DNA of 27,806 bases from Bacteroidales bacterium (GCA_900755985.1 CAAEIL010000244.1:1-27806); one strand, 5' to 3'. Shown: positions 17,312 through 27,550, counted from the stretch's first letter. The notes: generated by a model not told the origin, from the sequence alone. Numbers and translations: made by a program.

Positions 17312-18316
17312 ATGGCTGATACAAAGGCTGACAACAATATTTCAGACACTATTCCGGTACTGCGATTTGCGCCTCGCTTCCGCGAGGTCAGATGGGGTGG
17401 CCGTCGCATCGCCGGATTCAAAGGCATTGCCCTAAATTCGGACCGAGTAGGCGAAAGCTGGGAAATTTCGCCCCTTGTCGGCATGGAGACCATCGTCACA
17501 GACGGTCCTTACAAAGGCAAAACGCCCAACGAACTTATCGCCATGCTCGGAAGCAGACTGCTTGGCGACAAGGTGACACGACGTTTCGGCGACAGATTCC
17601 CATTGCTTATCAAGTTTATCGATGCCGAAGATGACCTTTCTATACAAGTACATCCCGATGACAACTCATCGCACGGAAACGGCAAAACCGAACTATGGTA
17701 TATAATTGATGCCGCTCCCGGCTCGCACATATATTCCGGCCTTAACCGCGAACTCACCCCCGAAGAGATGACCGAGCTGATTAAGTCGCGTCAACTTGCC
17801 GACGTACTTGCCAAGCACTATCCACAAAGCGGTGACGTCTTCTACATCCCGGCAGGCCGTGTACACAGCGCCGGTGCCGGAAATTTTGTCCTTGAAATAC
17901 AACAGCCCAGCGACATCACCTACCGCCTGTGGGACTGGGACCGCCGCGATGCATCCGGACAGCTGCGCGAACTGCATGTAGACAGCGCCCTGCGCTCAAT
18001 TGACTACTCGCAAACCGACTATGGTCTGGCTCGCCCGCAGTTGTTGGCTGACCGCGAAACCATTGTCAAGCGGACACCTTTCTTCACCGTAACGGCTCTG
18101 AGCATCGTCAGCAAAGTTAAGCTCGCCGTTGGCACACGTCACTCTTTCAGAGTGCTTGTTGCCGTCGAAGGGTCCGGTACCGTTACCGACCCTCAGGGGC
18201 GACAGACCACAATCGAACGTGGTCAGACACTATTTGTACCCGCCGAAATAGACCGCGTTAACATAAAATCGACAGGCGATGACACACTGCGGCTAATCAC
18301 TGTCTTTATCGAATAA
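17312..18316 (+). CDS. manA: Mannose-6-phosphate isomerase, class I
   Basis: This zinc enzyme interconverts mannose 6-phosphate and fructose 6-phosphate, linking glycolysis to GDP-mannose and mannose use. It has 334 residues, the size of the shorter bacterial class I enzymes. The cupin zinc ligands are visible: Gln112 and His114 in SIQVHPDD, Glu127 in GKTELWYI, and His185 in IPAGRVHSAG. The following QQPSDITYRLWDWDR segment (197-211) is a family signature. The C-terminal third is a second cupin-like half ending in strands. The ATG at 17312 is preceded by a consensus promoter. Four bases after its stop begins a conserved-looking gene of unknown role, implying cotranscription. Confidence 0.96.
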   Translation: MADTKADNNISDTIPVLRFAPRFREVRWGGRRIAGFKGIALNSDRVGESWEISPLVGMETIVTDGPYKGKTPNELIAMLGSRLLGDKVTRRFGDRFPLLIKFIDAEDDLSIQVHPDDNSSHGNGKTELWYIIDAAPGSHIYSGLNRELTPEEMTELIKSRQLADVLAKHYPQSGDVFYIPAGRVHSAGAGNFVLEIQQPSDITYRLWDWDRRDASGQLRELHVDSALRSIDYSQTDYGLARPQLLADRETIVKRTPFFTVTALSIVSKVKLAVGTRHSFRVLVAVEGSGTVTDPQGRQTTIERGQTLFVPAEIDRVNIKSTGDDTLRLITVFIE

Positions 18317-18320
18317 AAAA

Positions 18321-19484
18321 GTGCCCTACGTACATCTTTTCTTTCCCGAAAACGATCTGGCTCTCGCGGCAAATCTTTCCAATTACACCCCTCCTAAAAT
18401 GGCAATGGCCATGCACCTGAGCGGCGAGCCACTGCCCATGTGGTACGGCGCTCCCGGCGATGTATTCATTTGCCGTGGTATCAACGCACATTGGCTCACG
18501 ACTATGCGACAAGCATTTGCCCTCGAGACCGATGTCTGGCCTCACCGCTGCGAAGGATATACCCCGAGGCCGTGGGGTTGGTCAATGGCTGTAAGACGCG
18601 AATTCCGTTTTGCCGGTTTTTCGGACAATCAGCTCCCGTCGGATACTGATCTTTTGTCGATACGCCAACTTTCGCACCGCCGCACTTCGGCAGAAGTTTT
18701 CAAGCTGTGCAGTCCATTTCTACATGATGTACCCTGCACCGACAAGCCTATCGAGGCACACAGTGTTGACGAGACAATATCCCTTGTTGATAAATATGGC
18801 GGCGACGCAGTACTTAAGTCTCCATGGTCGAACGCCGGGCGAGGTCTCGTCTTTACCCGTTGTTACGGAAAGGAGGCGCTTATCGAACGTATTGCCGATA
18901 TTATTTCTGCTTACGGGTCGGTAATGGTCGAACGCCGATACGACCGCCTCATAGACTTTGCGACTCTATTCGAGGCATTCGATGACGGAACGGTACGCTA
19001 TTGCGGACTTTCGCTTTTCGAGGCCGACAGGCTGGGCGCATACACACGAAACATCGTAGCCCGGGATGATATACTCATTTCTTTAATAAATCGCTATATC
19101 GATGTATCCAAGCTACAGCTTCTTATTGCCGCTCAGGAAGTAGCACTTGCAAAGATTATCAATGCACAATATACAGGGCTGCTTGGCATAGACATGTTTG
19201 TTGCCGAAAGTGCACAAGGGTTTCTCCTCAACCCATGTTGCGAGCTGAACCTGCGCACAAGCATGGGACATGTCGCGCACAGCCTTGCGGCCAACATTCT
19301 GGCACCTGGGCTCAAAGCCACTTTAGCGGCAGTGCCTAATCCCTACTACAACTCGCCTAAAGTTCCCGACAATCCACTCCAGAATGCAGAAGTGAGAAAC
19401 AACAGATTGCAAGCCGGTACACTCATACTCAACCGTACCACCAGCCGTTTCCTATTCACTCTCAACGTTGAAAACGAGATGTAA
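18321..19484 (+). CDS. Unknown protein with ATP-grasp-like features
   Basis: The product is 387 residues from a GTG at 18321, four bases after manA. I do not recognise a named family, but several blocks look like the ATP-grasp fold. VLKSPWSNAGRGL at 164-176 resembles the nucleotide-binding lysine plus Gly-rich loop. MVERRYDR (202-209) resembles the hinge glutamate region. GIDMFV (289-294) and NPCCELNLRTSMG (304-316) resemble the metal-binding Asp and Glu-x-Asn-x-Arg elements. The N-terminal 120 residues, opening with FFPENDLALA, could be a pre-ATP-grasp domain. Such enzymes usually ligate a carboxylate to an amine or thiol. The substrate is unknown, and the manA pairing hints only loosely at sugar metabolism. 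No signal peptide or membrane segment is seen, so it is probably cytoplasmic. Confidence 0.75.
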   Translation: MPYVHLFFPENDLALAANLSNYTPPKMAMAMHLSGEPLPMWYGAPGDVFICRGINAHWLTTMRQAFALETDVWPHRCEGYTPRPWGWSMAVRREFRFAGFSDNQLPSDTDLLSIRQLSHRRTSAEVFKLCSPFLHDVPCTDKPIEAHSVDETISLVDKYGGDAVLKSPWSNAGRGLVFTRCYGKEALIERIADIISAYGSVMVERRYDRLIDFATLFEAFDDGTVRYCGLSLFEADRLGAYTRNIVARDDILISLINRYIDVSKLQLLIAAQEVALAKIINAQYTGLLGIDMFVAESAQGFLLNPCCELNLRTSMGHVAHSLAANILAPGLKATLAAVPNPYYNSPKVPDNPLQNAEVRNNRLQAGTLILNRTTSRFLFTLNVENEM

Positions 19485-19570
19485 AAACATCAGCCCGCAG
19501 TACGGCCTGAGCCAGCCAGCAATCACTTATTTAAAATCAACCTCAGGCCCACAGAACATCAGAACATCAG

Positions 19571-19630
19571 TAGACGAAAAAACGGTTCACAGCCTTCGTC
19601 GGGGCAATATAACAGACGTTTTTTCGTTTA
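19571..19630 (+). repeat. Long inverted repeat upstream of sprA (terminator or leader hairpin)
   Basis: ACGAAAAAACG at 19574-19584 and CGTTTTTTCGT at 19617-19627 are perfect 11-base complements. Including a G-T pair, the stem extends to 19571-19584 against 19617-19630, with a 32-base loop. The T-tract lies inside the 3' arm, so the hairpin could stop transcripts from manA and its partner or fold in the sprA leader. It ends 33 bases before the sprA ATG. Confidence 0.6.
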
Positions 19631-19663
19631 TATCTACATGGGATAATATCCCTCTCACTAATA

Positions 19664-22600
19664 ATGAATAATCGACCGGTCCGTCATATTTCAAATATAA
19701 TATTTGTATACGTCGTTGCAGCTGTCGGTGCTTTCGCACTGGGCTTGAGCGGCGCATTGTCGTGGGCACAGACTCCGCTTGCGCCCACGCAGCTGACACC
19801 GCCTCCGGTGTACACACCTGTCGCACCCGACCGGCTGACGTCTGCCGCCGACTCGATAATGCTGCCGATGGGCGCAAAAAACAATCTCATTCCGCAAAGC
19901 TACGAAGACCTAATGTCCGACGAAATTGCCTATGACTTATCCACACCGTCAAACATCAAGACCGAAGCCGAATTCGACCCTGTAACAGGTTGTTATGTTG
20001 TTCGCACCAAAATCGGAGACACCGAGTTGACAACACCATTCCTACTTTCGCCCGAACAGTATAACAACTGGCAACTGCGCCGCGACATGCAGGAATATTA
20101 CCGTCTGCGCAACCTCGAAGCCGTCACCGAAAAAGAAAAACAGCCCTTCAACATCTTTGACATGAATTTTGCGCTGGGTCCTCTCGAAAAGATTTTCGGC
20201 CCCGGTGGCGTCCAACTCAAGACACAAGGCTCGGTACAGATTTCCATGGGCATTAAGTCCAACAAGACCGACAACCCCTCGCTCTCGCTTTCGTCGCGTC
20301 GCAAGACCTACTTCGACTTCGACCAAAAAATACAGGCGACAATCAACGCCTCGGTCGGCGACCGTCTTAAGTTCAACATGAGCTACAACACAGACGCCAC
20401 TTTCGACTTCGATTCAAAAAACCTTAAACTTGCCTACGAAGGCAAAGAAGACGACATAGTCAAGCAAATAGAGGCCGGCAACGTGTCTATGACCACCGGC
20501 TCATCACTTATCAGAGGCTCGACAGCACTTTTCGGCATCAAGACCAAACTACAGTTCGGCAAACTCACGGCCACCGCACTGGTTTCGCAACAGAACTCCG
20601 AATCAAAATCCGTTTCGACTCGCGGCGGTTCACAGACGACTAAATTCAGTGTCAATGCCGACGAATACGACCAGAACCGACACTTCTTCCTCGCCCAATA
20701 CTTCTACGAGAATTACGACCGTTTCGCCTCCAAGCTGCCTTTCGTTTCGTCCGGCATCAATATTACACGCATCGAAGTCTGGATTACCAACAAATCCAAC
20801 CGATACGAAAACGCACGCAACATCGTGGCGTTCATGGACCTTGCGGAAAATAAGAACCTTGCCAACGACTATTGGCAGCCCAACACCTCGGTCGCCGTTC
20901 CCAGCAACAACGCAAACAACCTGCTCACGACTATCAAAAACGAATATCCCGATGCTCGCAACATCTCTCAGGTGACACAGGCACTTGCTCCGCTGTCGGC
21001 CTATGGTATCGAAGGCGGACGCGACTTTGAGAAAGTTGAGAGCGCACGTCTGCTTTCGACCTCCGAATATACCTTCAACCCAACTTTGGGCTATATCTCG
21101 GTAAAATCGGCTCTTAACTCGGACGAGGTCCTTGGTGTTGCATTCGAATACACCTACGGCGGTCAAGTTTATCAGGTTGGCGAATTCTCCTCTGACATTA
21201 GCTCGACCGACCAGTCTTTGTATGTCAAGATGCTGAAATCAACTACAATTGCACCGAGACTGCCGATGTGGCGACTGATGATGAAAAACGTTTACAATCT
21301 CGGAGGCTATCAAATTCAGAAAGACAAATTCCGTCTCAACATCAAATACCTTTCCGACACAACCGGCACACAAATCAACTACCTTCCGGTACCGGGCCTC
21401 AATGACCAGTCGCTGCTGCAGGTTATGAATTTGGACAGACTCGACTCCAACCAGGAAGGCAACCCCGACGGCTTCTTCGATTTCATCGACGGTTATACCA
21501 TAATTCCGGCTACCGGCAAAATCATCTTCCCGGTAGCAGAACCTTTTGGCAGTCATCTTGCATCAAAAATCAACAACCCGGCACTTGCCGAGCAATATTG
21601 CTTCCCGCAGCTATACGACTCGACGCTTGTCGTCGCACGTCAGTTTGCCGATAAAAACAAATTTATCATCGACGGCGAATATCAGGCATCGTCCGGGTCG
21701 CAGATCCGGCTCAACGCCATGAATGTTCCGCGAGGCTCGGTCGTTGTAACAGCAGGAGGCGTGACTTTGACCGAAAACTCGGACTACACAGTCGACTACG
21801 CGATGGGCATCGTCACCATTACCAACCAGTCCATTATCGACTCCGGGCAAAGCGTATCTGTTTCGCTCGAAAACCAATCCATGTTCTCGACACAGCGCAA
21901 AACCCTTTTAGGACTCGACCTGCAATATCAATTCTCCAAGAACTTCAACATCGGTGCAACGGTCTTGCACTTCTCGGAGAAAGCGCTCACCGAAAAAGTC
22001 AACATCGGTGACGAAGTGGTCAACAATACGATGTTCGGCTTTAATCTGAGCTATAATACAGAGTTCATGTGGCTGACCAACCTACTGAACAAAATTCCTA
22101 CCGTCAACGCCACTGCACCATCAAAATTCTCACTGACTGCCGAATATGCCCAGCTTGTGCCTCATGGACAGAAGTCCGGGTCGACCAAAGGCTCGTCATA
22201 TATCGACGACTTCGAATCCACACAGACTGGAATTGACTTGCGTTCGCCCTACTCGTGGTTCCTGGCGTCTACACCCTACGATCCCAGTCCCGACGCACTC
22301 TTTCCCGAAGGCTCGCTTTCAAACAACGTCGATTATGGCAAAAACCGAGCTTTGCTCAACTGGTATTTTATCGACCGCATGTTCACCCAACGCAACTCAT
22401 CCCTTGCTCCCGGTTACATCAAAAGCGATCTGGCACAGTTATCCAACCCTTACGTCCGAGAAGTCAAATCATCCGAAATATTCCCCGGACGTCAACTCAA
22501 TTATGGCGAGTCAAATATAATTCAGACTCTCAACCTTTCATTCTATCCGACCGAGCGCGGCCCTTATAACCTCGATGCCGACAACATCGATGACAAAGGC

Positions 22601-25600
22601 TCCCTGCTCAACCCCGAAAAGCGCTGGGGCGGCATAATGCGGCGTCTCGACAACACCAATTTCGAGCAGTCTAATATCGAGTATGTCCAGTTCTGGTTGC
22701 TTAACCCCTTCCTCGACCCCGACAACCCCAACCTCGACGGCGGCGACCTATACCTGAACTTCGGCGAGATTTCCGAGGACATACTCAAAGACGGTAAGAA
22801 AAGCTATGAGAACGGAATTCCGGTCGACGGCAACGACCAGTATCTGTCCGAAACTGTCTGGGGTCGCGTTTCGACGCAAAACTCGCTGACATACTCATTC
22901 GAAAATGCCACCGGCGCACGTACTGTTCAGGATGTCGGTCTCGACGGACTGTCTAACAACAATGAATACGATTTTCCGACATATAGCGACTACCTGAACC
23001 GTCTGCGCACCAAATTGTCTCCGTCGACCATCGAAAACATGAGCGCCGACCCGTTCTCTCCTCTCAACGACCCGGCAGGCGACAACTACCATTTCTACCG
23101 TGGATATGACTACGACACGCAGCGTCTTGGTATCCTCGACCGCTACAAACGCTACAATGGCGTCGAAGGCAACTCTCTGTCCCCCGAAGATGTCGACGAA
23201 CCGCTGTACCAGTCTGCACGCAACACCCCCGATGTCGAAGATATCAATCAGGACAATACCCTTAACGAATACGAGCGATACTTCCAGTATAAAGTCTCGA
23301 TACGCCCCGAAGACCTCGAAGTCGGACGCAATTATATCACCGACAAGCAGGTCTCAATGGTTCGCGGTGTCGACGGCAAAGATTATCAGACCGAGTGGTA
23401 TCAGTTCAAGATTCCACTCAGCGACTATCAGAAAATCGTAGGCTCGATTAATGACTTTTCGACAATACGCTTCGCACGTATGTTCATGACCGGCTTCAAA
23501 CAGGTGACACACCTGCGCTTCGCCACCTTCGAGCTTGTGCGCGGCGAGTGGCGTGGATATGATTTCAACCTCAACCAACGCGGAGATGCTCCGGCCGAGG
23601 GTCAGCTTGACATTTCGGTTGTCAATATCGAAGAAAACGCCAAACGCGAACCCGTAAACTATGTGCTGCCTCCCGGTGTAACACGTATCGTCGACCCCGG
23701 ACAGAGCCAGATCACACAACTCAACGAGCAGTCAATGTCGCTGAAAGTCACAGACCTCGCTGCCGGCGATGCACGTGCCGTGTACCGCAACACCCAGCTC
23801 GACTTGCGCAATTATAAACGCATGCAGATGTTTACTCACGCCGAAGCTCTTATCAACAACGCTACGCAGCTACAGTCGGGGCAGTTCTCTATTTTCATAC
23901 GTCTGGGCAGCGACGTCAAGCAGAACTTCTACGAATACGAAGTGCCACTCGAACTCACCGCTCCGGGTCGTTACAACAACGATCTTCCTTCGGACCGCCG
24001 TCTCGTATGGCCCGATAACAACTTCGTCAACTTCAGTCTACAATCGCTCGTCGACCTTAAGAAACAACGCAACGAAGCCAAGCGCAACGAAGAGTCGGGT
24101 GTAGGCTACGGCACTTTATACACCGGCCGAGACCCCGACAACGAGCACAACCGTATCGCCGTCATGGGTAACCCCTCGCTGTCCGACATCCGCGTGCTAC
24201 TTGTAGGCGTCCGCAACAACTCATCCACTACCAAAGACGGCACTGTATGGGTCAACGAACTCAAAGTCACCGACTTCAACGAAGACGGAGGTTGGGCCGG
24301 CAAAGCCAACGCCACACTCAATATATCGGACGTCGCCACACTCAACTTCGGCACTCATATCGAGACTGCCGGTTTCGGAGGTGTTGACCAAAGCCTCAAC
24401 GAACGACGTCTCGACGACTACACCCAGTATAATATAGCTGTCCAGGCCGACCTGGGTCGCTTCCTCCCTGAAAAAGCAAAACTGAAAGCACCGATCTACT
24501 ACTCGTACTCACACGAAAAAACATCACCCAAATACAACCCACTGGATCAGGACGTTTTGCTCAAAGACGCTCTCGACGCCGCTGGCTCCAAACACGAGCG
24601 CGACTCGATTGAAGCTTACGCCATCGAAAAGACCACTATACAGAACTTCTCTATTTCAGGCCTTAAATTCGACGTACAGAGCAAAACACCCAAACCATGG
24701 GACCCCGCAAACTTTACGTTAAACTTCTCATTCTCGAAACAGAATCGTTCGAATCCGACGACCGAATACGAATACACCAACGATTACCGTGGCTCGCTAC
24801 AATACTCTTGGTCACCTTACATCAAGGGGCTCAAACCTTTCGGCTGGATGAAGTCCAAAAACAAAAACCTGAAATTCCTCAAAGACTGGGAAATACAGTG
24901 GCTGCCTAACAACATATCGTTCCTCACCAACATGACACGATATTATTATGAACAACAGACACGTTCGGAGACCGATGTCATGTTCCAGCTGCCGGTATCC
25001 GTATCAAAGAACTTTATGTGGGATCGACAGTTGTCACTGACATGGAATCTCACCAAGCAACTTTCACTTTCGTTTAACTCCAACACGGCGGCGAGAATCG
25101 AGGAACCTGTCGGCGCCGTCAACAAAAAACTCTTCCCCGACGAATACCGCCAGTGGAAAGAGGAAGTATGGAACTCGATATTGTCCATGGGTACTCCCTG
25201 GAACTATAATCAGACATTCACCGCCCAGTATAAAGCGCCCTTCTCGCGTATTCCCATCCTCGACTTCCTGACAGCCAACGGCGGTTATAACGCCACATAC
25301 CGTTGGGACCGTGGCGCTACTGTCGACGGTGTCAATGTTGGCAACTCTATTTCAAATCAGGCTGCATGGACTGCCGACGGGCGTATTAATTTTGAATCAC
25401 TCTGGAACAAGATTCCCTTTGTCAAAGATGTCAACAAACGCTTTGCCAACCGCCGTCCGACAACCACGACACAGCGCAAACCCAAGAAATTCGAACGTAC
25501 ATTTAAGCTGCTTACGGACACTGTCCTGAACATCAAGCACAACCTGCGCACTACCAAGGTCAAAGTCTCCGCCACGAAGACTGACGGCACACCCTACCCT

Positions 25601-27139
25601 ATAAAATTCAAGGTTGCCGACGCCAATTCGGTCAACATTCTGACTCGCGGCGATGAGAACCTTAAATTTACCATCCTTGAAATACTTAAAGACGAGAAAT
25701 CGGTATGGCGCGAAATCGGCGAATACGCCACACGCCTCGTAATCTCACCGCGCAACTTGTCGGTCCGCTACCGCAACACGCGTACTATGAATCTGCCACT
25801 GTTCATGCCTTCGGTAGGCAATATCTTCGGGCAAAGCAACTCCTATGGGCCGATGAGTCCTGGTCTCGACTTCGCGTTCGGCTTCAATGGCGACGACTAT
25901 GTAGACAAAGCACTCAGCCGTGGCTGGCTCATTACCGATGACGGCCAGACATCGCCGGCATTGATTTCGCATACCAACGAGCTTAACATCGAACTCAACC
26001 TCGAACCGCTCAAGGGCCTGCGTATACAGCTAACAGCCAACCGCACCGACAACCGCTCCCAGTCAATACAGTTCATGTATGCCGACATGCCCACAAGCTA
26101 CAGCGGCTCATATACCAAGACCCACGCCGCCATAAAGACAGCACTTCGCCGCGCATCGGCAGACAACGGCTATGCCACCGAGGCTTTCTCCAATTTCCTT
26201 GCCTACATTCCTATAGTCCGTGACCGTGTCGAAGCACAATACCGTGGTTTGCACTATCCCGACGCAGGGTTTATCAAAGGGACTGCCGACGCAGGCATGC
26301 CTTTCAACCCCGAAATAGGAACTATATCGGCCACATCCTCCGATGTCCTGATTCCGGCATTCGTAGCCGCTTATACCGGGACAGACCCGCACAAAACCTG
26401 GCTCGACCCATTTCCATCGTTTGCCTCGGTACTTCCCAACTGGCGAGTAACTTATGATGGCCTTATCAATCTGGGCAACATGCGCAACATCTTCAAAACA
26501 TTCTCCATCAACCATACATACCAATGTACATATTCGGTGGGATCATACTCATCGTACCTTAACTGGGTTGCCGCCGGTGGCAAGAACATTGGCTTTACCC
26601 TTGACGAACTTACCGGGCGCCCCGTACCGTCGTCGCCCTACAACATAACCTCGGTAGCCATAACCGAAAAATTCGCACCTCTGTTTGGTATCCAAGCAAC
26701 TTTGAAAAACGAATTGCAGTTCAGTGCCGAATACCGTGACTCGCGCACGCTCACACTCAATTCGTCTGCAGGACAGGTTGTCGAAGCCACTCAGCGCGGA
26801 ATCAAAATCGGCGCCGGTTATAAGATTATCGGCTTCAACACCTTCTTAAAAATGAAAGGCTCGCAACAAGGAGTATCAAACGACTTAACCCTCAATGCCG
26901 ACATCGGATTTGACCACTCGCAAGCGCTTATCCGGCGCATCGAGGGCAACTATACCCAGCCTACCTCAGGTACCAAGTCTTTCAACATCAACTTCACAGC
27001 CTCGTATGTTATGTCAAAGCGTCTGACGCTGTCGGCCTACTTCGACCACCGTGTCAACACTCCTCTCGTAACCACCTCGTCCTATCCCACCACCAACACT
27101 TCGTACGGACTGTCGATAAATCTGTCTCTGGCTCGTTAA
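19664..27139 (+). CDS. sprA: Type IX secretion system outer-membrane translocon SprA/Sov
   Basis: This giant outer-membrane beta-barrel protein of 2491 residues is close in length to F. johnsoniae SprA and P. gingivalis Sov. In characterised systems it is the type IX secretion pore that passes folded cargo with C-terminal signals, working with PorV and a plug protein. An N-terminal hydrophobic export signal covers about 8-35, with cleavage near SWA-Q. The SprA signature block at 187-312 includes QGSVQIS, KLKF-like RLKFNMSYNT, AYEGKEDDIV, IEAGNVSM and LFGIKTKLQFGKLT. Alternating amphipathic strands run throughout, and the protein ends in INLSLAR, suiting an outer-membrane insertion signal. The frame is intact. 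No other type IX gene lies in the window, which is usual because these genes are scattered. Confidence 0.96.
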   Translation: MNNRPVRHISNIIFVYVVAAVGAFALGLSGALSWAQTPLAPTQLTPPPVYTPVAPDRLTSAADSIMLPMGAKNNLIPQSYEDLMSDEIAYDLSTPSNIKTEAEFDPVTGCYVVRTKIGDTELTTPFLLSPEQYNNWQLRRDMQEYYRLRNLEAVTEKEKQPFNIFDMNFALGPLEKIFGPGGVQLKTQGSVQISMGIKSNKTDNPSLSLSSRRKTYFDFDQKIQATINASVGDRLKFNMSYNTDATFDFDSKNLKLAYEGKEDDIVKQIEAGNVSMTTGSSLIRGSTALFGIKTKLQFGKLTATALVSQQNSESKSVSTRGGSQTTKFSVNADEYDQNRHFFLAQYFYENYDRFASKLPFVSSGINITRIEVWITNKSNRYENARNIVAFMDLAENKNLANDYWQPNTSVAVPSNNANNLLTTIKNEYPDARNISQVTQALAPLSAYGIEGGRDFEKVESARLLSTSEYTFNPTLGYISVKSALNSDEVLGVAFEYTYGGQVYQVGEFSSDISSTDQSLYVKMLKSTTIAPRLPMWRLMMKNVYNLGGYQIQKDKFRLNIKYLSDTTGTQINYLPVPGLNDQSLLQVMNLDRLDSNQEGNPDGFFDFIDGYTIIPATGKIIFPVAEPFGSHLASKINNPALAEQYCFPQLYDSTLVVARQFADKNKFIIDGEYQASSGSQIRLNAMNVPRGSVVVTAGGVTLTENSDYTVDYAMGIVTITNQSIIDSGQSVSVSLENQSMFSTQRKTLLGLDLQYQFSKNFNIGATVLHFSEKALTEKVNIGDEVVNNTMFGFNLSYNTEFMWLTNLLNKIPTVNATAPSKFSLTAEYAQLVPHGQKSGSTKGSSYIDDFESTQTGIDLRSPYSWFLASTPYDPSPDALFPEGSLSNNVDYGKNRALLNWYFIDRMFTQRNSSLAPGYIKSDLAQLSNPYVREVKSSEIFPGRQLNYGESNIIQTLNLSFYPTERGPYNLDADNIDDKGSLLNPEKRWGGIMRRLDNTNFEQSNIEYVQFWLLNPFLDPDNPNLDGGDLYLNFGEISEDILKDGKKSYENGIPVDGNDQYLSETVWGRVSTQNSLTYSFENATGARTVQDVGLDGLSNNNEYDFPTYSDYLNRLRTKLSPSTIENMSADPFSPLNDPAGDNYHFYRGYDYDTQRLGILDRYKRYNGVEGNSLSPEDVDEPLYQSARNTPDVEDINQDNTLNEYERYFQYKVSIRPEDLEVGRNYITDKQVSMVRGVDGKDYQTEWYQFKIPLSDYQKIVGSINDFSTIRFARMFMTGFKQVTHLRFATFELVRGEWRGYDFNLNQRGDAPAEGQLDISVVNIEENAKREPVNYVLPPGVTRIVDPGQSQITQLNEQSMSLKVTDLAAGDARAVYRNTQLDLRNYKRMQMFTHAEALINNATQLQSGQFSIFIRLGSDVKQNFYEYEVPLELTAPGRYNNDLPSDRRLVWPDNNFVNFSLQSLVDLKKQRNEAKRNEESGVGYGTLYTGRDPDNEHNRIAVMGNPSLSDIRVLLVGVRNNSSTTKDGTVWVNELKVTDFNEDGGWAGKANATLNISDVATLNFGTHIETAGFGGVDQSLNERRLDDYTQYNIAVQADLGRFLPEKAKLKAPIYYSYSHEKTSPKYNPLDQDVLLKDALDAAGSKHERDSIEAYAIEKTTIQNFSISGLKFDVQSKTPKPWDPANFTLNFSFSKQNRSNPTTEYEYTNDYRGSLQYSWSPYIKGLKPFGWMKSKNKNLKFLKDWEIQWLPNNISFLTNMTRYYYEQQTRSETDVMFQLPVSVSKNFMWDRQLSLTWNLTKQLSLSFNSNTAARIEEPVGAVNKKLFPDEYRQWKEEVWNSILSMGTPWNYNQTFTAQYKAPFSRIPILDFLTANGGYNATYRWDRGATVDGVNVGNSISNQAAWTADGRINFESLWNKIPFVKDVNKRFANRRPTTTTQRKPKKFERTFKLLTDTVLNIKHNLRTTKVKVSATKTDGTPYPIKFKVADANSVNILTRGDENLKFTILEILKDEKSVWREIGEYATRLVISPRNLSVRYRNTRTMNLPLFMPSVGNIFGQSNSYGPMSPGLDFAFGFNGDDYVDKALSRGWLITDDGQTSPALISHTNELNIELNLEPLKGLRIQLTANRTDNRSQSIQFMYADMPTSYSGSYTKTHAAIKTALRRASADNGYATEAFSNFLAYIPIVRDRVEAQYRGLHYPDAGFIKGTADAGMPFNPEIGTISATSSDVLIPAFVAAYTGTDPHKTWLDPFPSFASVLPNWRVTYDGLINLGNMRNIFKTFSINHTYQCTYSVGSYSSYLNWVAAGGKNIGFTLDELTGRPVPSSPYNITSVAITEKFAPLFGIQATLKNELQFSAEYRDSRTLTLNSSAGQVVEATQRGIKIGAGYKIIGFNTFLKMKGSQQGVSNDLTLNADIGFDHSQALIRRIEGNYTQPTSGTKSFNINFTASYVMSKRLTLSAYFDHRVNTPLVTTSSYPTTNTSYGLSINLSLAR

Positions 27140-27166
27140 GCGGACTCATATTTTGAAAGTAACAAA

Positions 27167-27216
27167 AACGCCGGCGAATATCGGAAATATCTCCGAGATT
27201 CGCCGACGTTCTGTTT
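27167..27216. terminator. Bidirectional terminator between sprA and the small-gene pair
   Basis: Arms 27167-27185 and 27192-27210 form a long stem of roughly 18 pairs with two mismatches and a short AT loop. The outer part is AACG-C-CGGCGAAT against ATTCGCCG-A-CGTT. The minus strand has a T-run at 27168-27164, and the plus strand a weaker T-rich tail after 27210. It sits between convergent genes. Confidence 0.8.
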
Positions 27217-27282
27217 CTGTAATCGGCTGAATATACATTTTGTCATGCAAAATATTTTGGACTGACAGATGGCGTCAGACTT

Positions 27283-27537
27283 TCAGACAAGCTTCAAATT
27301 ACCATGGGCATTGTAACAATAACGGTGTGTGCGACCGGTCCGCAGGTCTGTGATACGGAACACCAATGTTTCCGGGTCAAGGTCCGGCGCTACTTCTCGG
27401 CATGCTGCGCTGACAGCAGCTTCAAGTGAATTGAATCCGCTGCCTTCGTAACTACGGACATATTTACCGTCATATTCAATTTCGACACGAACGCGGTCGT
27501 CGGCCGACAGACGCTCGCTTGCAATATGCTTTTCCAT
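27283..27537 (-). CDS. Small protein of unknown function (84 aa)
   Basis: I do not recognise this family. The 84-residue product has no signal peptide or membrane segment. Visible pattern: a charged start, a strand pair RVRVEIEYDGKYVRSYEG (16-33), an alanine-rich helix at about 37-48, then strands ending TLVFRITD and THRYCYNAHGNLKLV, suggesting a compact beta-alpha-beta-beta fold. It starts 13 bases after the stop of an upstream 50-residue gene on the same strand and is followed by a hairpin with a T-run for that strand. Both facts support a real two-gene transcript. It is convergent with sprA. A nucleic-acid or protein-binding role is possible, but nothing in the sequence proves it. Confidence 0.65.
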   Translation of the reverse strand: MEKHIASERLSADDRVRVEIEYDGKYVRSYEGSGFNSLEAAVSAACREVAPDLDPETLVFRITDLRTGRTHRYCYNAHGNLKLV

Positions 27538-27550
27538 AGCCGCTGAAGTC

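Noticed and set aside
20630..21166. Minus-strand frame of 178 codons inside sprA
   Set aside because: It is antisense to an intact, recognisable gene, with no start context or domain to support it.
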